A stretch of DNA of 64,000 nt from Macropodus opercularis (lineage: Eukaryota > Chordata > Actinopteri > Anabantiformes > Osphronemidae), in assembly GCA_030770545.1 (NCBI GenBank), contig CM061091.1, positions 3,540,501 through 3,604,500 on the forward strand. The letters run 5' to 3'. Numbering within the stretch: position 1 is the first letter of the stretch; every line of letters begins with the position of its first letter. Below the pieces are notes generated by a model. It saw only the letters and a list, made by a program, of their open reading frames with translations, was not told the DNA's origin and made no database searches. The position numbers were made by a program, and so were the translations under genes. Shown here piece by piece: positions 50,601 to 61,160 of this stretch.

Positions 50601-53600
50601 ACGTACCTGCTCCCAGGGCTCTATTAGAGCCCCTCCAGAGTCTGCTATCTGAGGCAGAGGGAGAAATTCCTATGAAAAATGTGACCGATGACTCTTGTGT
50701 GTGTGAGAGAAAGGCAGTGCTGTGCTGTGCGTACTCTGCTATCTACCATATATGGCAGTGTTACATCTCATCGGCGTCTGAGTTTAATGCATGTCGGCCT
50801 GGGAAAAAAATGCTATAGCATGTGGGTGTCCTGTCACCTGCTTCTCTCAGTTCTCACTACTACTTCAACTTAAATGTAAGACCCAGCATTGAACTGTCAA
50901 GTCATGTGACAGTCACAATTCTCATCTCCCATGGGAGCAAACCCTTTAGGCTGATGATCGCAATCTCTTCAACCCACGTCGCTTTTGTGAGTCCTTAGAC
51001 TCCATCTTATGCCATTTCACATACAGGGACCCACTGATTGCACCCACTACAAGCATATGCTGCTCTCCGGCAGATTCAAGTTGGCAAAAGGCACATTTGT
51101 TTTTGTCATGAAAATGTTCTATATATTTATTTAATTTTCAAAATGGCTGGAAATACAGCAGTTAGCAAAAAGCCTGTAGACAGAGACAGAGAAAGCGCTT
51201 TGGTGCCCAAGAAGATAACAATCGGACATAATTAACATGTTACTATTTACTAACTGTAAGTCATACAAGACTACGATTAATGCTTCTTAAAATGAACATG
51301 TAGCACATTCGTTATGATTGGAGCCGGTCAATGATCAAAAACAAACCCCAGTGTTTGGGATGTGGTTGGACACCTACTTGCCAAATGCACATTTACGGTC
51401 CGACTGGTCAGGGCACCCACGGCACTGGCACTGATGCAGCTGTAGGCCCCCTCCATACGCTGGGGAGGCTGTTCGTCCTTGGGGGTGGCCAGCAGGAGGA
51501 GTGATCCATTGGCCAAATACTGCAGCGTGTCACTCCCTTCCAGAGGCAGGGGCCGGCCATCCTGAAGCCAGGTGACATTGAGTGGCGTTTCGCTGGCTCC
51601 CAGATTGCAGTCTAGCAAGAGGGTCGATCCTGGCTCCAACACTACATGGCTGGGCCCAGCTCCGCAGCTTAGCTCTACTGAAACCAGCTTATCTGTTTGG
51701 ACAAAGAAAGTAAAGTTATTATCCATATTCTTCACAGCTAACAGCAGCTAAGTCAAATTATACTGCATAAGATTTATACTGATATATATACTTCAAGTTC
51801 AGTTTCATTTGCAATACAAATGGATGGATGTGGTGTCATTCAAAGGTACTGAAGAAGGTTTTAGGTGGATGAGGATGAAGAGGGAGTGGAAATGAGAGTA
51901 AAGCGCATAAAAGGTTTTGTATGTCAGCAGCAGGTCATTAAAGTCAGAGTGTGTGACAATCCTGGAGTTAGAGGTTGATGAGCTGGTGTAAAATGAGGAG
52001 CAGCATGATGCACTAGCGTAGAGAACGTACCAAATGAATGCAACACCTGAGTGCATTCTCAGCTTTACAAGAAAGAGACAAAAGAAACCTCAGAGATCTT
52101 TCAATAAAGAACAGACTATGAAAAGGAAACTATTCAGGAGATCTATCTGTATTTAAAACATATGAATTTTACTGCTGTTTGGGAGAGAATCTAGTTTAGC
52201 TTAGTTCTTCAACTACTTCCATTGTGACACAGACACTGAGCGAGTTGCCTAAAATGCTCTCAACAGGAGGTTCAAAAAGCCTTAGTGAGGAAAGAAACGC
52301 AATAAACCCACGACACACGGCACAAATATTGGTTTTGACCATTACATGTCATCGTGCGTCAAACGTGGTGGAGGCAGTGTTATGTTGCTGACAGTGGAAG
52401 GGGCCGTCTGAGGATAAATCCTGAGGCTGCGTCATATTGCAGATGGTTTCATAGGTCATAAAAACATTGTGAAAGCTTAGCTCATTAAGGTAAAGAAACT
52501 GGACATTCGTCCTCAGTGCACCAACAGAGCAGCTTTCCCTCACTGACGACAGAACTGAAGACCAACAAGCAAGCAGCAGTTATTAAGTCACAGTATGCCA
52601 GTGGCCTCCCCTTCATGTCTACTTGTATACTGTAATCTCATCTAATGTCCTCCATATAGTTCATTAATAAACATTTTCTCACAGAGGCACACACACACAA
52701 GTGAGAACACACACTCAACCAGGTTTTTCTTTGGCACTGGATTAATTCAGTTAATGGGAGATGGAAGTTTTCCTTGATTAAATGAGGCCTGACCCCCCGC
52801 CATCAGTCCTTGATGAAGAGCTTGGGTAATGCTGAGAAATTCTGCTGCAGAGCACTCACTCACTCACTCACTCACTCACTCACTCACTCACTCACTCACA
52901 CACACATATTTTGCAGGAACAAAAACAGATGCATACAAACATGGTAACGGACACTGATCCAGGTCACTCACCTCCATTACGTCACTAAACAAAAGCAGCC
53001 ATTTCCCACCATGAGCTTTCTTTCTCATGCTTTTCTTCTCAAATGCAAATTAGAAAAACAAACCAGGAAACTGTACTTTTTTCATTAACTTGTGAGCCCA
53101 ACCTAGAAATGTTACTGTGACCTTTTCAGAAACCAGTATCGCCATTGCCCAGTATCCTGTGAAAAGTTAGCGAGGCAAGCATATCACATCTTTCAAGTAA
53201 CGGGTCTACCATTTGGGAATAAACCCCAACATGCCCTAGATTCATGGCCATGTACAGCAAACACGCACACGCTGTACACACTGATTAGAACCCAGACACG
53301 CACGCCTGCATGATAACTGCAAGCGTCTCATGAGGAAACTATGTGGTGCAGGAGGCTGTCTGTGAAGCGCACATATTGCCTATTTACTGTACAAGTGGGA
53401 GCTGCTGGCAAAGACAGGGTGCACTCTGGGATATAGTGGCCGTGCGATCTCACTGTGCTGCAGTGAACTGATCATGACGCGCCAAAAGGTTCATAGCTTA
53501 CTTTAAGTAGCGACAGCAGTGGTTTACACAGACGAAAGAGAGGATGAGGAACCGGAGGAGACCATCAAAAGCGAACAGAACAGCTCTACCGAGCCCAATC

Positions 53601-56600
53601 GGGTCTTTTCTGGATGACAGTGATTTGGATCAAGTACATTAACAATAGTTTTACGAACTACTACATTTAGGAGGGCAGTGCTGACACCGTCAATCACAAC
53701 CTCTGGAGGAACAGAAAGAGAACGAGGAGGAGCAGGGAAGGAATATTTCACCAGGCCTGGCTGACTGTCAGCAGAGACTGGACACCCCGCGACCCTGAGG
53801 CCACAGCTCGGGTTTCCACGGTCTCTTAAGTGAATACCTCAGGCCTTTGGGGAACAGCAGAGGCCTAGCTGTTCATGCAATGAGCTGAATGTGCTCTACC
53901 CCAGGCTGACATTAGAATGTTGCCTTTTGCTGAAACGTTTCTGCTGGATTTATATACAGCACGGGAAACAGTTGATGTCTTAAATGTGGTTAAGTTTGAT
54001 GATAAATTGAGTGAAAGCCCAAGTTGTATTTACACCAGCACCAGGTGAAGTGAAAGAGGTGACAAACCATAAAATGGGGAGAAAGTAAAAACGGAGCAGA
54101 AAAGACATAAAGAATTACAAAACAAAAAGACTGAAAGCTGCAGATAAGATGAAGGCAGCCTTGAGACTCAGCTGAAAGAGAGCAGTGAAATGTGATTACA
54201 GACGCCTTTGTGAAGAGGGACCACTGAAGCACCAAAAGCAGCGATCACCAGATTGCCTTGCACGTCTGCTAAACTGACACAGCGGCAGCAGATAATTGTT
54301 GAGTTTTTCCTCAGCGATGCCGCGAGAGCGCACATAGTTACACTGGTCTCACAAATACAGGGTTGTGGGTTCCACGGAGCAGAGAAGCCCAAAGACTGGC
54401 TGAGTGAACAGGGACAGCTGCTCAACGAAAGCACTGAGTAGTTTACGGCAGGAAAACTGTGTGTGTGTGTGGTACAGGAGTCTGGATGCCACAAACGGAA
54501 CCTCAAGCGTTCGCTAATTCCGTTAACACGGCAAAAACCACCATATCTCAAGTGTCCCGGCCAAAAACGTCTGGGCAGAAAAATCGATATTTTGAAGCCA
54601 CAGTTGTGATAAATCGAGCGGATAAGAAAACTCATGTTTCAAGTAGAAATGTGTGAGCAGAAAGAAACCGAAGGTCTCGGTGACAGGCTCAACTCACTAC
54701 GTCAGTCTGCTGGACTTCATTTGTCTTTGTGTAGCGTTACGTCTGGTGTAAATTATGCATCCATTCGCTCATTTATTCATAGCTTCTCTTTGTCAGCCTC
54801 ACACTACTCTGACCCCAGATTCGAGTTTTGTGTTTCAGCTGTGATAAATGCGCAAAACTCCGCATTGCACTGAATCCAGAGTGAGGCTGGGAGTCACACG
54901 CAGTCTGAACAGCTGCCGTGTCAGGAGTTAACCGCTCCAGCTGTGTTCTCTCCCATGATGAAACAGCAGGGTTCTTCCAGCGCCCAGTCATCTCAGCCAT
55001 GACGACTGTCAGGAAGTGAGTCAAAGACGAGAGAGACTCGTAGAGAGGTTTTATACAGACCAAAAACAAGACCAGTGTTGATTTCTAAACCTGACACATC
55101 GTGGCCACTTTATTAGGGACACTGGTACAGTCTAATTCAACCCTGATGTCAATATCTGACTTTAATTCTATTCTATTCTTTACAAGGTTTTTAGTTGAAG
55201 CTGTCGGAACAGTGATAATTCCGCTATATGTTTGTTTATTGAGGTCACAGTGGGCGGTGGAGTTTTATTACAGTGCATTATATTAAGAGGTCTTTAACAT
55301 GGTGGGCAAAGCATAAGAATCATCTTATAACATACTGCACTGCAATAAAAAAGCGTAATGGTTGCATTCAATTGAATTTAACAGTTCAAGTGTACCTAAT
55401 AAAGTGGACAGTGAGTAATAATCTAACACAAACCTATAGTGTGACATTCAATCAGTCAAGAATGTTTTTTAGAGTGAGAGAAGACACTTCCTCCACAGAC
55501 AGACGTTCAAGTGCCAGGTCAACTTGTATCAATCAACAACGAGAGCATGTGAAATTAACACGGGCGCCGTGCACGAAACGAGCTTATTCCGCTAGAAGCG
55601 AAATGTATGCGCAGGAATCTTTGCAGTGGAAACCAGACAGAACGGACAAAATGCTCTTTCAGCTACACACAGGTTTGTTGCAGTGCCTGCGTGGAAGGAT
55701 CAGCGTTTCACACAAGGTTAGGATGATGAATGAGACTGTGTGACACTAACCGGTGGGGTACATGCACAAAGGAAGGGCGTACAGTACCGTAAAGGCTCCT
55801 CTGGGTTTTCCGTAATGACATTTTCCATCAGTCGTATGGCAGGTATATGCTGTGATCTTTCAGTAATACAGTATACGGCAGGTGGGTTAGAGTAAAAGGG
55901 CATCCATGCACACGTAATGAATGAATGTGTGTCTTACATGGTTTAATGCATTTAGTAGTGGCCTAGGAACTAAAACACAGACTTCCACAGACTTCCCTTT
56001 GGTGTCTGCGTGTGTTTCCAAATCTGCCTGCGCTTTTAGCCCCAGAGTGACACTGATCTCCCTATATTTAACCACAACTACACAGCGACTGTGTCTCCAG
56101 TATAACTCTGCTGTCATGAGACCCAGCAGACAGCGAGGAATGAATGAAAAGAATGTGGAGGCAGGTTGGCTGACCCAGCGAACACTGGTCAGACTGATGC
56201 TTCTCTCACTAAAGCTCACACAGAAACATAAAACTAGACGAGAGCATGTGACGGAGTAATGAAAACAGGGTGAGTGATCAGTGCACTAAGGTTACCAGAA
56301 GGTTGGCCTAGCAGGAACCCACCATTTCACCCATAAATCTGTGAAATAATCAGCGTAGGAGGGGACTGGTTGGCGGCCTCCTTTTGATGTACAGTTACTG
56401 AATGTCCACAACTGTTGGACCAAGTTGGAGCGAGTTCAGATGAGGTTATGATTAGACGGAGGCTCATCCTGCATCTGCTCTGAATCCCAAACATGCCCAG
56501 GTCTTTATTGCGCCATCTGACAAGCCCTCAATGGCTCAGTCAGCCAATAGGGGGAAATAGTAGTAGTACAATCTCTCTGAGTTGCATCACTGCCGCTGTG

Positions 56601-57100
56601 AGGATCAAAGAATAAGCAGACAGGAGCTTTATCAGACACCACACTTACAGCGGGACTAAGCAAAAAGGTGAAATGAGTGGAAGATGTTGAGTTAGTCCAT
56701 CTAGAGAGTTGTTCTCAAGATATCGTCCTAAAATAAACCATCACCAGTCTTATTTTTAGAACCATTAAGACACTGTTATTCAAAAAAGCACAGACAGAAT
56801 AAATTTTACTTTGAACATCCCTGGAGAGCATGTCATTCGAAATCACACAGAATCGAGCTTGAGACTTCTTTTCCTTTCATCCAAACACCTCTGAGCTTAA
56901 GCCTGCGTCCCCGGCAGCACGAAGAGCTGCACATGGCAAACACACACATGCACACCATCAAAATCAACATTTTCACTGCACAAATACACCCAGATGAAAC
57001 TCAGCCCAGGGCATCTTTAAATAATATGCACCCTAATTTAGCATGGACTCTCTGGGGACGGGATCAAGATGCACTCACAAATCGCAGCTGACAAACCCAG

Positions 57101-57135
<35 letters not shown>

Positions 57136-60100
57136 GATACTTAATTTGCCACTAATGCGTAATGAGCAATTTCCCACAAGCACAGCTGTCCACAACGTCT
57201 GCTTTTAAGTCTCCAGAGATCTGAATGTGGACAATATGTTTGCAGGAAAGTACAGCGAGACAAAGTTCAGACAATACCAGCAAATAGCATCAGCTACTGT
57301 ACGTCGTTTGGCTAAACGCTAGATCATTAGGATCAATTTACACAGATAATACGTTTACAAATTATTAAGAAATTGAAGAATGGTAGCGTGTTCACACCCA
57401 GATGATGGGCTCACAATGTGGCACTGGATGTGAAAGAGCAGAAGCTGACAGACGTGAGAGATGACGAAACATCTACAGTCGACGCACGGAAACGCAGGGA
57501 GTTCGCTGACTCTAAATCCAGGTCTGCTTTAGGTGTTACACGCAGTTTGTTAACTACCTGGTCAGTGGGCAAAGAAATCACTGGAAAAACCCAGCACATG
57601 TTTCAGTGCAGCAGTGATTCCCATCAGATGTGCATTTACTTATAAACACTTTTTGTCTTTGTAAGAAGATGATTTGTGCTTTAAAACCTTTAACGCCAAC
57701 CTCACTACATTCAAAATAACTTCTTTTGACAGGCCAGTCTGAAAATGTAACCGCTTGCGTAACTTCATGTCTTCGTGACATTTAGGCTACAGAATGGACT
57801 TTGTTACCAAGTTACCTTCAGTGTGAGAAAAAAAATAGTTGACTCAAACAACATTTCCCTCCCACTACCCTCTACCTCTGCCTAACACCGCACAGGCTCA
57901 CTGAAGACTGAGCTTTCTTCTGTTTCCAGAGAAATTAACTTATTATTATGAACTAAATAATTAAAAGCAACACGTTTCCAAAGCAGTCGTCTGGGTTCCT
58001 CCTCTGACAATCACAATGTCTGTGGATACATGACACTTGGAACAAGGATATATGTGAATAGTACCAACAACTAACTTGTCCCTTAATCAGAGCATTCGAC
58101 TGTGCTGCTCCCATGGAAGTTAATGCTGCTTTTATGACACTGGTGCAGTGTTGTTCTGTGGTCATACGAAGTAAAGGTGATACAATAACCTGTCATTGCT
58201 CAAAAGTCTTGCGGCACTGCAGGCGTTTCTTTTACCGCGTTCATTAGCAACTCAATTATTGTGTGGATCTGCGAACACACAGACTGACACGCACCTTTTG
58301 TTAGATTCGCTCGTGATGTTTTCATTTGATCTTTAGAGAGGACAAAACAAGCTCTTTGTTTGTGGATGTAGCGTTGGCCCTTGCCCCCCCCACGAAAGCC
58401 CACCAATTCACTGCTGTCCCAGAATGGCCTCAGTTCCCACAACCAGCAGCAACACCCACAACACTCACGCAGAAACATGCACACACTGACTCACCTTCAC
58501 TTACTGCGCTGTTTACTGGTCTTGATAACAACAACAACAACGCAGCGTAATCATTTGGTGATAATACACAATGAATACAAATCTGTTCATTTGATCATAA
58601 AAGCTGACACTTTTCATCAGTTGAGCTCATAAATAAAACTGTCCTGAAGCAAAACACTTTTTATTGCTTTACGTCTCCTAGATATTTAATTGGATTTGAA
58701 TCTGTGAATCTGTTTTTTTAATGCACTTTTAATCATTTTCTAAATAATACTTTTTATAAGTTTAACAACCTTCAACAAACCTATCAAAACTGTTTATAGC
58801 AGCTTTCAAAGGCTCAGCATTAAACATCCATTCCCTCTTCAGTCTCAACCAGAGACAACCTTCATCACCACCATGGTTTATGCTGGAGAGCACAGGGCCA
58901 CTAATCTAGCTCTCCAGTAAATAAACTGCATCCTCTGAGATATACTGTACCACTTGTTGCCTCCCTTTTAAGGCATCTATACTCACTGAGTAATGGAAGC
59001 TATGTAATAAAATTAGAGTACACGGAAGAGAGAGGTTGTAAATAACCTGCTGCTCAATAGTCTGCTTTATGTTTCAAAACCACTTTATTGGTGGAAATGG
59101 GTGCAGAGCACGACACATGAAGCAGATCTACACATCTATGGCGCATATCTGAGCTCTGCACTCAAATTTAAGATGAAACCTGGTGCAACAAATCTCCACT
59201 GGCTGACGGAAAGCAAAGATGCACTGTCTACTTTAATAAAGTCTGTGTTTGCATGCTGATTGATTGCAATAATAATGACTCTTTGGGCAGCCTGGGGCTG
59301 TGCTTTTCGTATATTGGACAGAGCATCAATGTCAGATCGAGTAGGAAAATAGCAACTGCATGTCATACGGGCTTCAAAGGTTTAAAACACGGGAAGCTCA
59401 ATATCCACCTGCATGTGAGGACAATTTACGCAAAGTAAATTCAGTTTTTTTTTTATTTCCTTATGTTTAAACATTACATCAAAGATATGAGAACCTGCTA
59501 CATATAAATAAGAGCTATATTTCTCAAAGAAGTGATTGTGACTTGTTTCTGAAAGTATGCAAAATAGTGAATAATACAATTTCAATTCCACAGTGTGGAA
59601 CATGTGGAAGTGTTTTTTCTGTCCTCAAACCTTTAACCATGATTATTTTCCAATATGACAAAATAAAAGCATAAATCTCCACTTGTGTGTGTTGACTATA
59701 ACCAGACGCCTGCCACGCAGTCAGGCGTCAGATAACACTCCACTGTGGTTTCATTCCATAAAGGTCTGAACAAAGACATTAGTACTTTGCTTCCCGTCAC
59801 TATTAATTGACTCTGTTTGCCCATAGTCTAAAGCTTGTTCCACATATTTTCTTATCTCATGCAGAAACCTTCTCATCTGACTCCAATGGGACAAAAGCCT
59901 CTTAGAGATAAAGAGTTCTGTAAAGAAATGCTTAACGGAGTCATCATTCCCAGGATGGTCTTCTCCTGACCCTGAACAGCAGCATGAACTGTACGGGCTC
60001 CCCTCATACCCTGAACGGCTCTTTGTGATGTAAATCCCGTGGCTGGCGTTTCACCCACTTGTCGCCTGTAGCTGACTTTCCCCCCCAAACAGCCCATCCA

Positions 60101-60734
60101 GGAACCACAGCACTGCGTGGGAACTAAAGCTCTCCCAGCTCCCAGACTCTGGCTCCTGCGAGTTTACGAAGGTCCTTAATACTGATGAAACAATTCAATC
60201 TCTCTAAACTGTGGTTTAAAACAAGTTTAGACGCTTTCAAGTGGGAGAGGAGCCACCGTGTGTGAAGCGGCCAGGCCGAACCCACATGTCTCCATTATGA
60301 GCTCCATCGCCTGTTTGATCCTAAACTTCGCCTGCCCAGCGGCTACGTTCAAGGCTGCTTCTTGGGCAACGCGCTGCAACTTTGTGACGCCAAAAACCAA
60401 CCGAGTACAGAGACGACACATGCGTGAGCCCTAACACATCACACGCACCGAGAGGAGAGGCCACATGAGGTGAGCGCAGAGCACGGATGGGACACTGAAC
60501 GGTCTGCGCAAGGTGCAGATTCGCCCGGTAGCCCTCTCCCGGCTGTGATCACAGCCCACTTATCTCCTGAGTAACTCCACTTCGGTGCTAGGGTTCTGAG
60601 CCGCCGCTTCACGCAGGCACCCGACAGAGAAAAACAGACATGCAGCTGAGCAAAGTCAGCGCTTTACCTTGCTTGGATGGATCACAAAACAGCGACAGAA
60701 GACCGACCAGCCAAATTGTGCTCTCCACCGCCAT
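35140..60734 (-). CDS. igdcc4: Immunoglobulin superfamily DCC subclass member 4 (Nope), complete 20-exon gene
   Basis: Twenty exons join, with GT-AG borders and consistent phases, into 3753 bp coding 1250 residues. Order: signal peptide (1-22), Ig1 about 35-127, Ig2 129-219, Ig3 226-315, Ig4 317-408, five FN3 domains about 412-507, 509-605, 617-715, 722-824 and 826-920, one membrane helix about 931-953, and a cytoplasmic tail of about 295 residues. Diagnostic stretches shared with mammalian IGDCC4 as I recall it are VELSCGAGP at the N-terminus, VTGIIVGVCLGL in the membrane helix and NQVEAKVIVHS in the tail. IGDCC3 has two FN3 domains, so it is excluded; protogenin and neogenin have different membrane and tail sequences. 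The family are DCC-related surface receptors of developing nervous system and liver progenitors; the ligand of IGDCC4 is poorly known. Start chosen at 60734 because it opens a hydrophobic leader ending at a good donor. Confidence 0.93.
35953..36081 (-). CDS. igdcc4: igdcc4 exon 19: cytoplasmic tail, middle part
   Basis: 129 bp, phase 0/0. Acceptor TTCCTTTTGCAG, donor ACG|GTAAAT. It encodes AAWNGSVSHNWANRITRYRD and SPTLVNGALNMLITDN. Only weakly similar to the mammalian tail, so this exon rests mainly on splice sites and frame. Confidence 0.75.
36182..36413 (-). CDS. igdcc4: igdcc4 exon 18: cytoplasmic tail, first part
   Basis: 232 bp, phase 2 to 0. It encodes ISAGLDSTATTLQ, HELETLMPPGSQ and EEQSLMASVN, low-complexity acidic cytoplasmic sequence. 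The donor CAAG|GTCAAA is weak; the frame continues 15 codons past it before a stop. Confidence 0.85.
36567..36669 (-). CDS. igdcc4: igdcc4 exon 17: transmembrane helix
   Basis: 103 bp, phase 1 to 2. It encodes ELDIHAVTGIIVGVCLGLIC then ILLCMCFSLRNSKA: a single hydrophobic span with a basic stop-transfer end. The span closely matches mammalian IGDCC4. Donor CCAG|GTACGG. Confidence 0.93.
37948..38079 (-). CDS. igdcc4: igdcc4 exon 16: FN3-5, second half
   Basis: 132 bp, phase 1/1. It encodes SAEIQGLSSGSRYYFKLGAS and TEVGPGPYSPVKDV, the end of the last FN3 domain. Donor TATG|GTGAGT. Confidence 0.92.
38189..38359 (-). CDS. igdcc4: igdcc4 exon 15: FN3-5, first half
   Basis: 171 bp, phase 1/1. It encodes PPEELQLSALDSSSVLVSWR and PPLEPNGIVVSYSVLYTGNL, ending in QPEHLWKNLTQD. 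Acceptor CCTTTAG, donor GACG|GTGGGC. Confidence 0.93.
38838..38965 (-). CDS. igdcc4: igdcc4 exon 14: FN3-4, second part
   Basis: 128 bp, phase 2 to 1. It encodes SAQEILIGALTPFTRYELAV followed by QSNAADVVGPFSSTVEETTLPD. Donor GACC|GTAAGC. Confidence 0.92.
39477..39663 (-). CDS. igdcc4: igdcc4 exon 13: FN3-4, first part
   Basis: 187 bp, phase 1 to 2. The acceptor is a TG-rich tract ending TTAAAG, weak in pyrimidines. It encodes SIHATSNSSTSIRLRWEKPR and VRIINYTVRCSPAG. Confidence 0.9.
39760..39861 (-). CDS. igdcc4: igdcc4 exon 12: FN3-3, last part
   Basis: 102 bp, phase 1/1. It encodes DQQYEVRVWGFTKQMDGAAA and VWKGSTDKPADK. The AAVWKG stretch is shared with mammalian IGDCC4. Donor AAAA|GTAAGA. 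Confidence 0.92.
40400..40612 (-). CDS. igdcc4: igdcc4 exon 11: FN3-3, first part
   Basis: 213 bp, phase 1/1. It encodes FAPTELKVRTRVSTLNVTWH and SGYKLSYREVQAEESA. Donor CTGG|GTGAGT. Confidence 0.93.
40754..40936 (-). CDS. igdcc4: igdcc4 exon 10: FN3-2, second half
   Basis: 183 bp, phase 1/1. It encodes NETQFTLRELQPNQAYRLRI and AAGTGIGFGVPSEWAHHQT. Acceptor CTTCCTACAG, donor TTGG|GTGAGG. Confidence 0.93.
41011..41148 (-). CDS. igdcc4: igdcc4 exon 9: FN3-2, first half
   Basis: 138 bp, phase 1/1. It encodes PSAPPQLSIASTSPTDIRLM followed by WHPLSSQHSRG and YRIEYSS. Donor CAGG|GTTAGT, somewhat off consensus. Confidence 0.92.
41231..41395 (-). CDS. igdcc4: igdcc4 exon 8: FN3-1, second half
   Basis: 165 bp, phase 1/1, after a 69-bp intron. 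It encodes DNVEDQFAMNNDTTECHIKE and AYTFFVVAYSPMGASRPS, the conserved FN3 tyrosine strand. Donor GACG|GTGGGT. Confidence 0.93.
41465..41875 (-). CDS. igdcc4: igdcc4 exon 7: Ig domain 4 and start of FN3-1
   Basis: 411 bp, phase 1/1, the longest ectodomain exon. Ig4 is unsplit (ARFVCNSSAEPPPVLYWLKN, EDAGYYQCIAVNS), then GLPSRPRHLSVTPYSS opens FN3-1 with LLAWEKPEYNADQIIGYSVH. Confidence 0.95.
42604..42756 (-). CDS. igdcc4: igdcc4 exon 6: Ig domain 3, second half
   Basis: 153 bp, phase 1/1. It encodes DGKPISTDVIVLATNLVI and HHAGVYVCRANKPKTREF. Donor CCTG|GTAAGA. Confidence 0.93.
43244..43378 (-). CDS. igdcc4: igdcc4 exon 5: Ig domain 3, first half
   Basis: 135 bp, phase 1/1. It encodes APPQNATVVLGHPAVMECMA and VSWSRQ, the first cysteine and core tryptophan of Ig3. 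Acceptor TTGCTGCAG, donor ACAAG|GTAACA. Confidence 0.92.
45927..46060 (-). CDS. igdcc4: igdcc4 exon 4: Ig domain 2, second half
   Basis: 134 bp, phase 2 to 1. It encodes LPNGVLQILDVSKEDEGSYR followed by CVASNSAR, the typical Ig F-strand with tyrosine and second cysteine. Donor CCCAG|GTGAGG. Confidence 0.93.
47365..47506 (-). CDS. igdcc4: igdcc4 exon 3: Ig domain 2, first half
   Basis: 142 bp, phase 1 to 2. It encodes QTVPAGEAARFECQIEG and VITWEKDNVTVPEE, giving the first cysteine and core tryptophan of Ig2. Donor ACAAG|GTGATG. Confidence 0.92.
47507..51377. other. igdcc4 intron 2 (3.9 kb)
   Basis: Holds a pyrimidine-rich tract at 49460-49560 and a TATA-repeat stretch at 49724-49762. Nothing coding recognised. 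Confidence 0.7.
51378..51692 (-). CDS. igdcc4: igdcc4 exon 2: Ig domain 1
   Basis: 315 bp, phase 1/1, acceptor TTGTCCAAACAG, donor GTAGGT. It holds a whole Ig fold: Cys51, Trp64 and Cys108 (LLLDCNL, VTWLQDG, GAYSCIS). It begins VSVELSCGAGP, characteristic of IGDCC4. Confidence 0.93.
52340..52440 (+). mobile_element. Possible decayed Tc1/mariner transposase remnant
   Basis: One frame reads VKRGGGSVM, close to the Tc1 transposase signature VKHGGGSVM, and the next frame continues DSGRGRL where Tc1 has a GxGRL motif. A frameshift and stops break it. Only these two matches support it. Confidence 0.3.
52853..52899. repeat. (CACT)n microsatellite
   Basis: About 11 CACT units running into a short CA tract. 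Confidence 0.92.
55105..55407. mobile_element. MITE with 18-bp terminal inverted repeats
   Basis: The left end CCACTTTATTAGGGACAC (55105-55122) and right end GTGTACCTAATAAAGTGG (55390-55407) are inverted copies with one mismatch. The interior is non-coding (303 bp overall). These CACTTTATTAGGTACAC ends belong to a high-copy teleost element I recognise by sequence; the superfamily is not certain. Confidence 0.75.
57103..57132. repeat. (CA)n microsatellite
   Basis: About 15 CA units in intron 1 of igdcc4. Confidence 0.92.
60668..60734 (-). CDS. igdcc4: igdcc4 exon 1: start codon and signal peptide
   Basis: ATG at 60734-60732 opens MAVESTIWLVGLLSLFCDPS, a short acidic-then-hydrophobic leader. 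Donor CAAG|GTAAAG, phase 1. Base +4 is G but -3 is T, so the Kozak context is moderate. Confidence 0.85.
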
Positions 60735-61160
60735 GTACAGCCTTTGATTTCCACCAGTGGGGCAGCAGCGTGCGTCTATACAGCCAGATAAACCGTTACA
60801 GCGACATGCATATGTTGGAATCCGCTATTGTCTCCGCCGGTGCGTAAAGGACTCCGTAAATGTTTGTCTCTTTGGTCAGCGGTCCTCTGCCTTTCCTAAC
60901 AATGAGCTCGCATTAGTCGGGAAAGAGCCGTCGTGTCTCTCGGCGCTTCAACGCCATGTTGCGAACGAATGTTAAGTGTGTGTGTGTTTTGTGTGTGTGC
61001 TGGCTGCTGGTCTAGTCGGCTGCACACGCGCGCACGCACGTCCACTGGTCGTCGCTGGGGTCTCGAAACGCGTTCGCTGATTCTAACGCACCCATTCGTC
61101 CGCTGCGCGCTTTCCACCAACACTTGGGAGACTCGTTCAGATCCCGTCGGAGCGGACCCG
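60735..61160 (-). promoter_or_regulatory. Probable igdcc4 5' UTR and CpG-rich promoter
   Basis: Immediately upstream of the start codon. CpG is dense (for example CACGCGCGCACGCACG near 61024 and CGCTGCGCGC near 61100) compared with the CpG-poor surroundings. No TATA box stands out. Typical of a TATA-less CpG promoter of a developmental gene; the start site is not visible. Confidence 0.5.

Larger units (their letters stand above)
51693..60667. other. igdcc4 intron 1 (9.0 kb)
   Basis: Contains a possible Tc1 remnant (52340-52440), a CACT repeat (52853-52899), a MITE (55105-55407) and a CA repeat (57103-57132). No alternative exon could be supported; first introns of this size often hold enhancers, but none is visible. 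Confidence 0.75.

Noticed and set aside
53524..53751. Extra igdcc4 exon in intron 1 (frame with VVIDGVSTALLNVVV)
   Set aside because: No Ig or FN3 hallmark, and exons 1 and 2 already join in phase without it; no clear acceptor-donor pair.
35140..60734. Protogenin, neogenin or DCC
   Set aside because: Four Ig plus five FN3 also fits protogenin, but the N-terminus, membrane helix and NQVEAKVIVHS tail match IGDCC4; neogenin and DCC have six FN3 domains.
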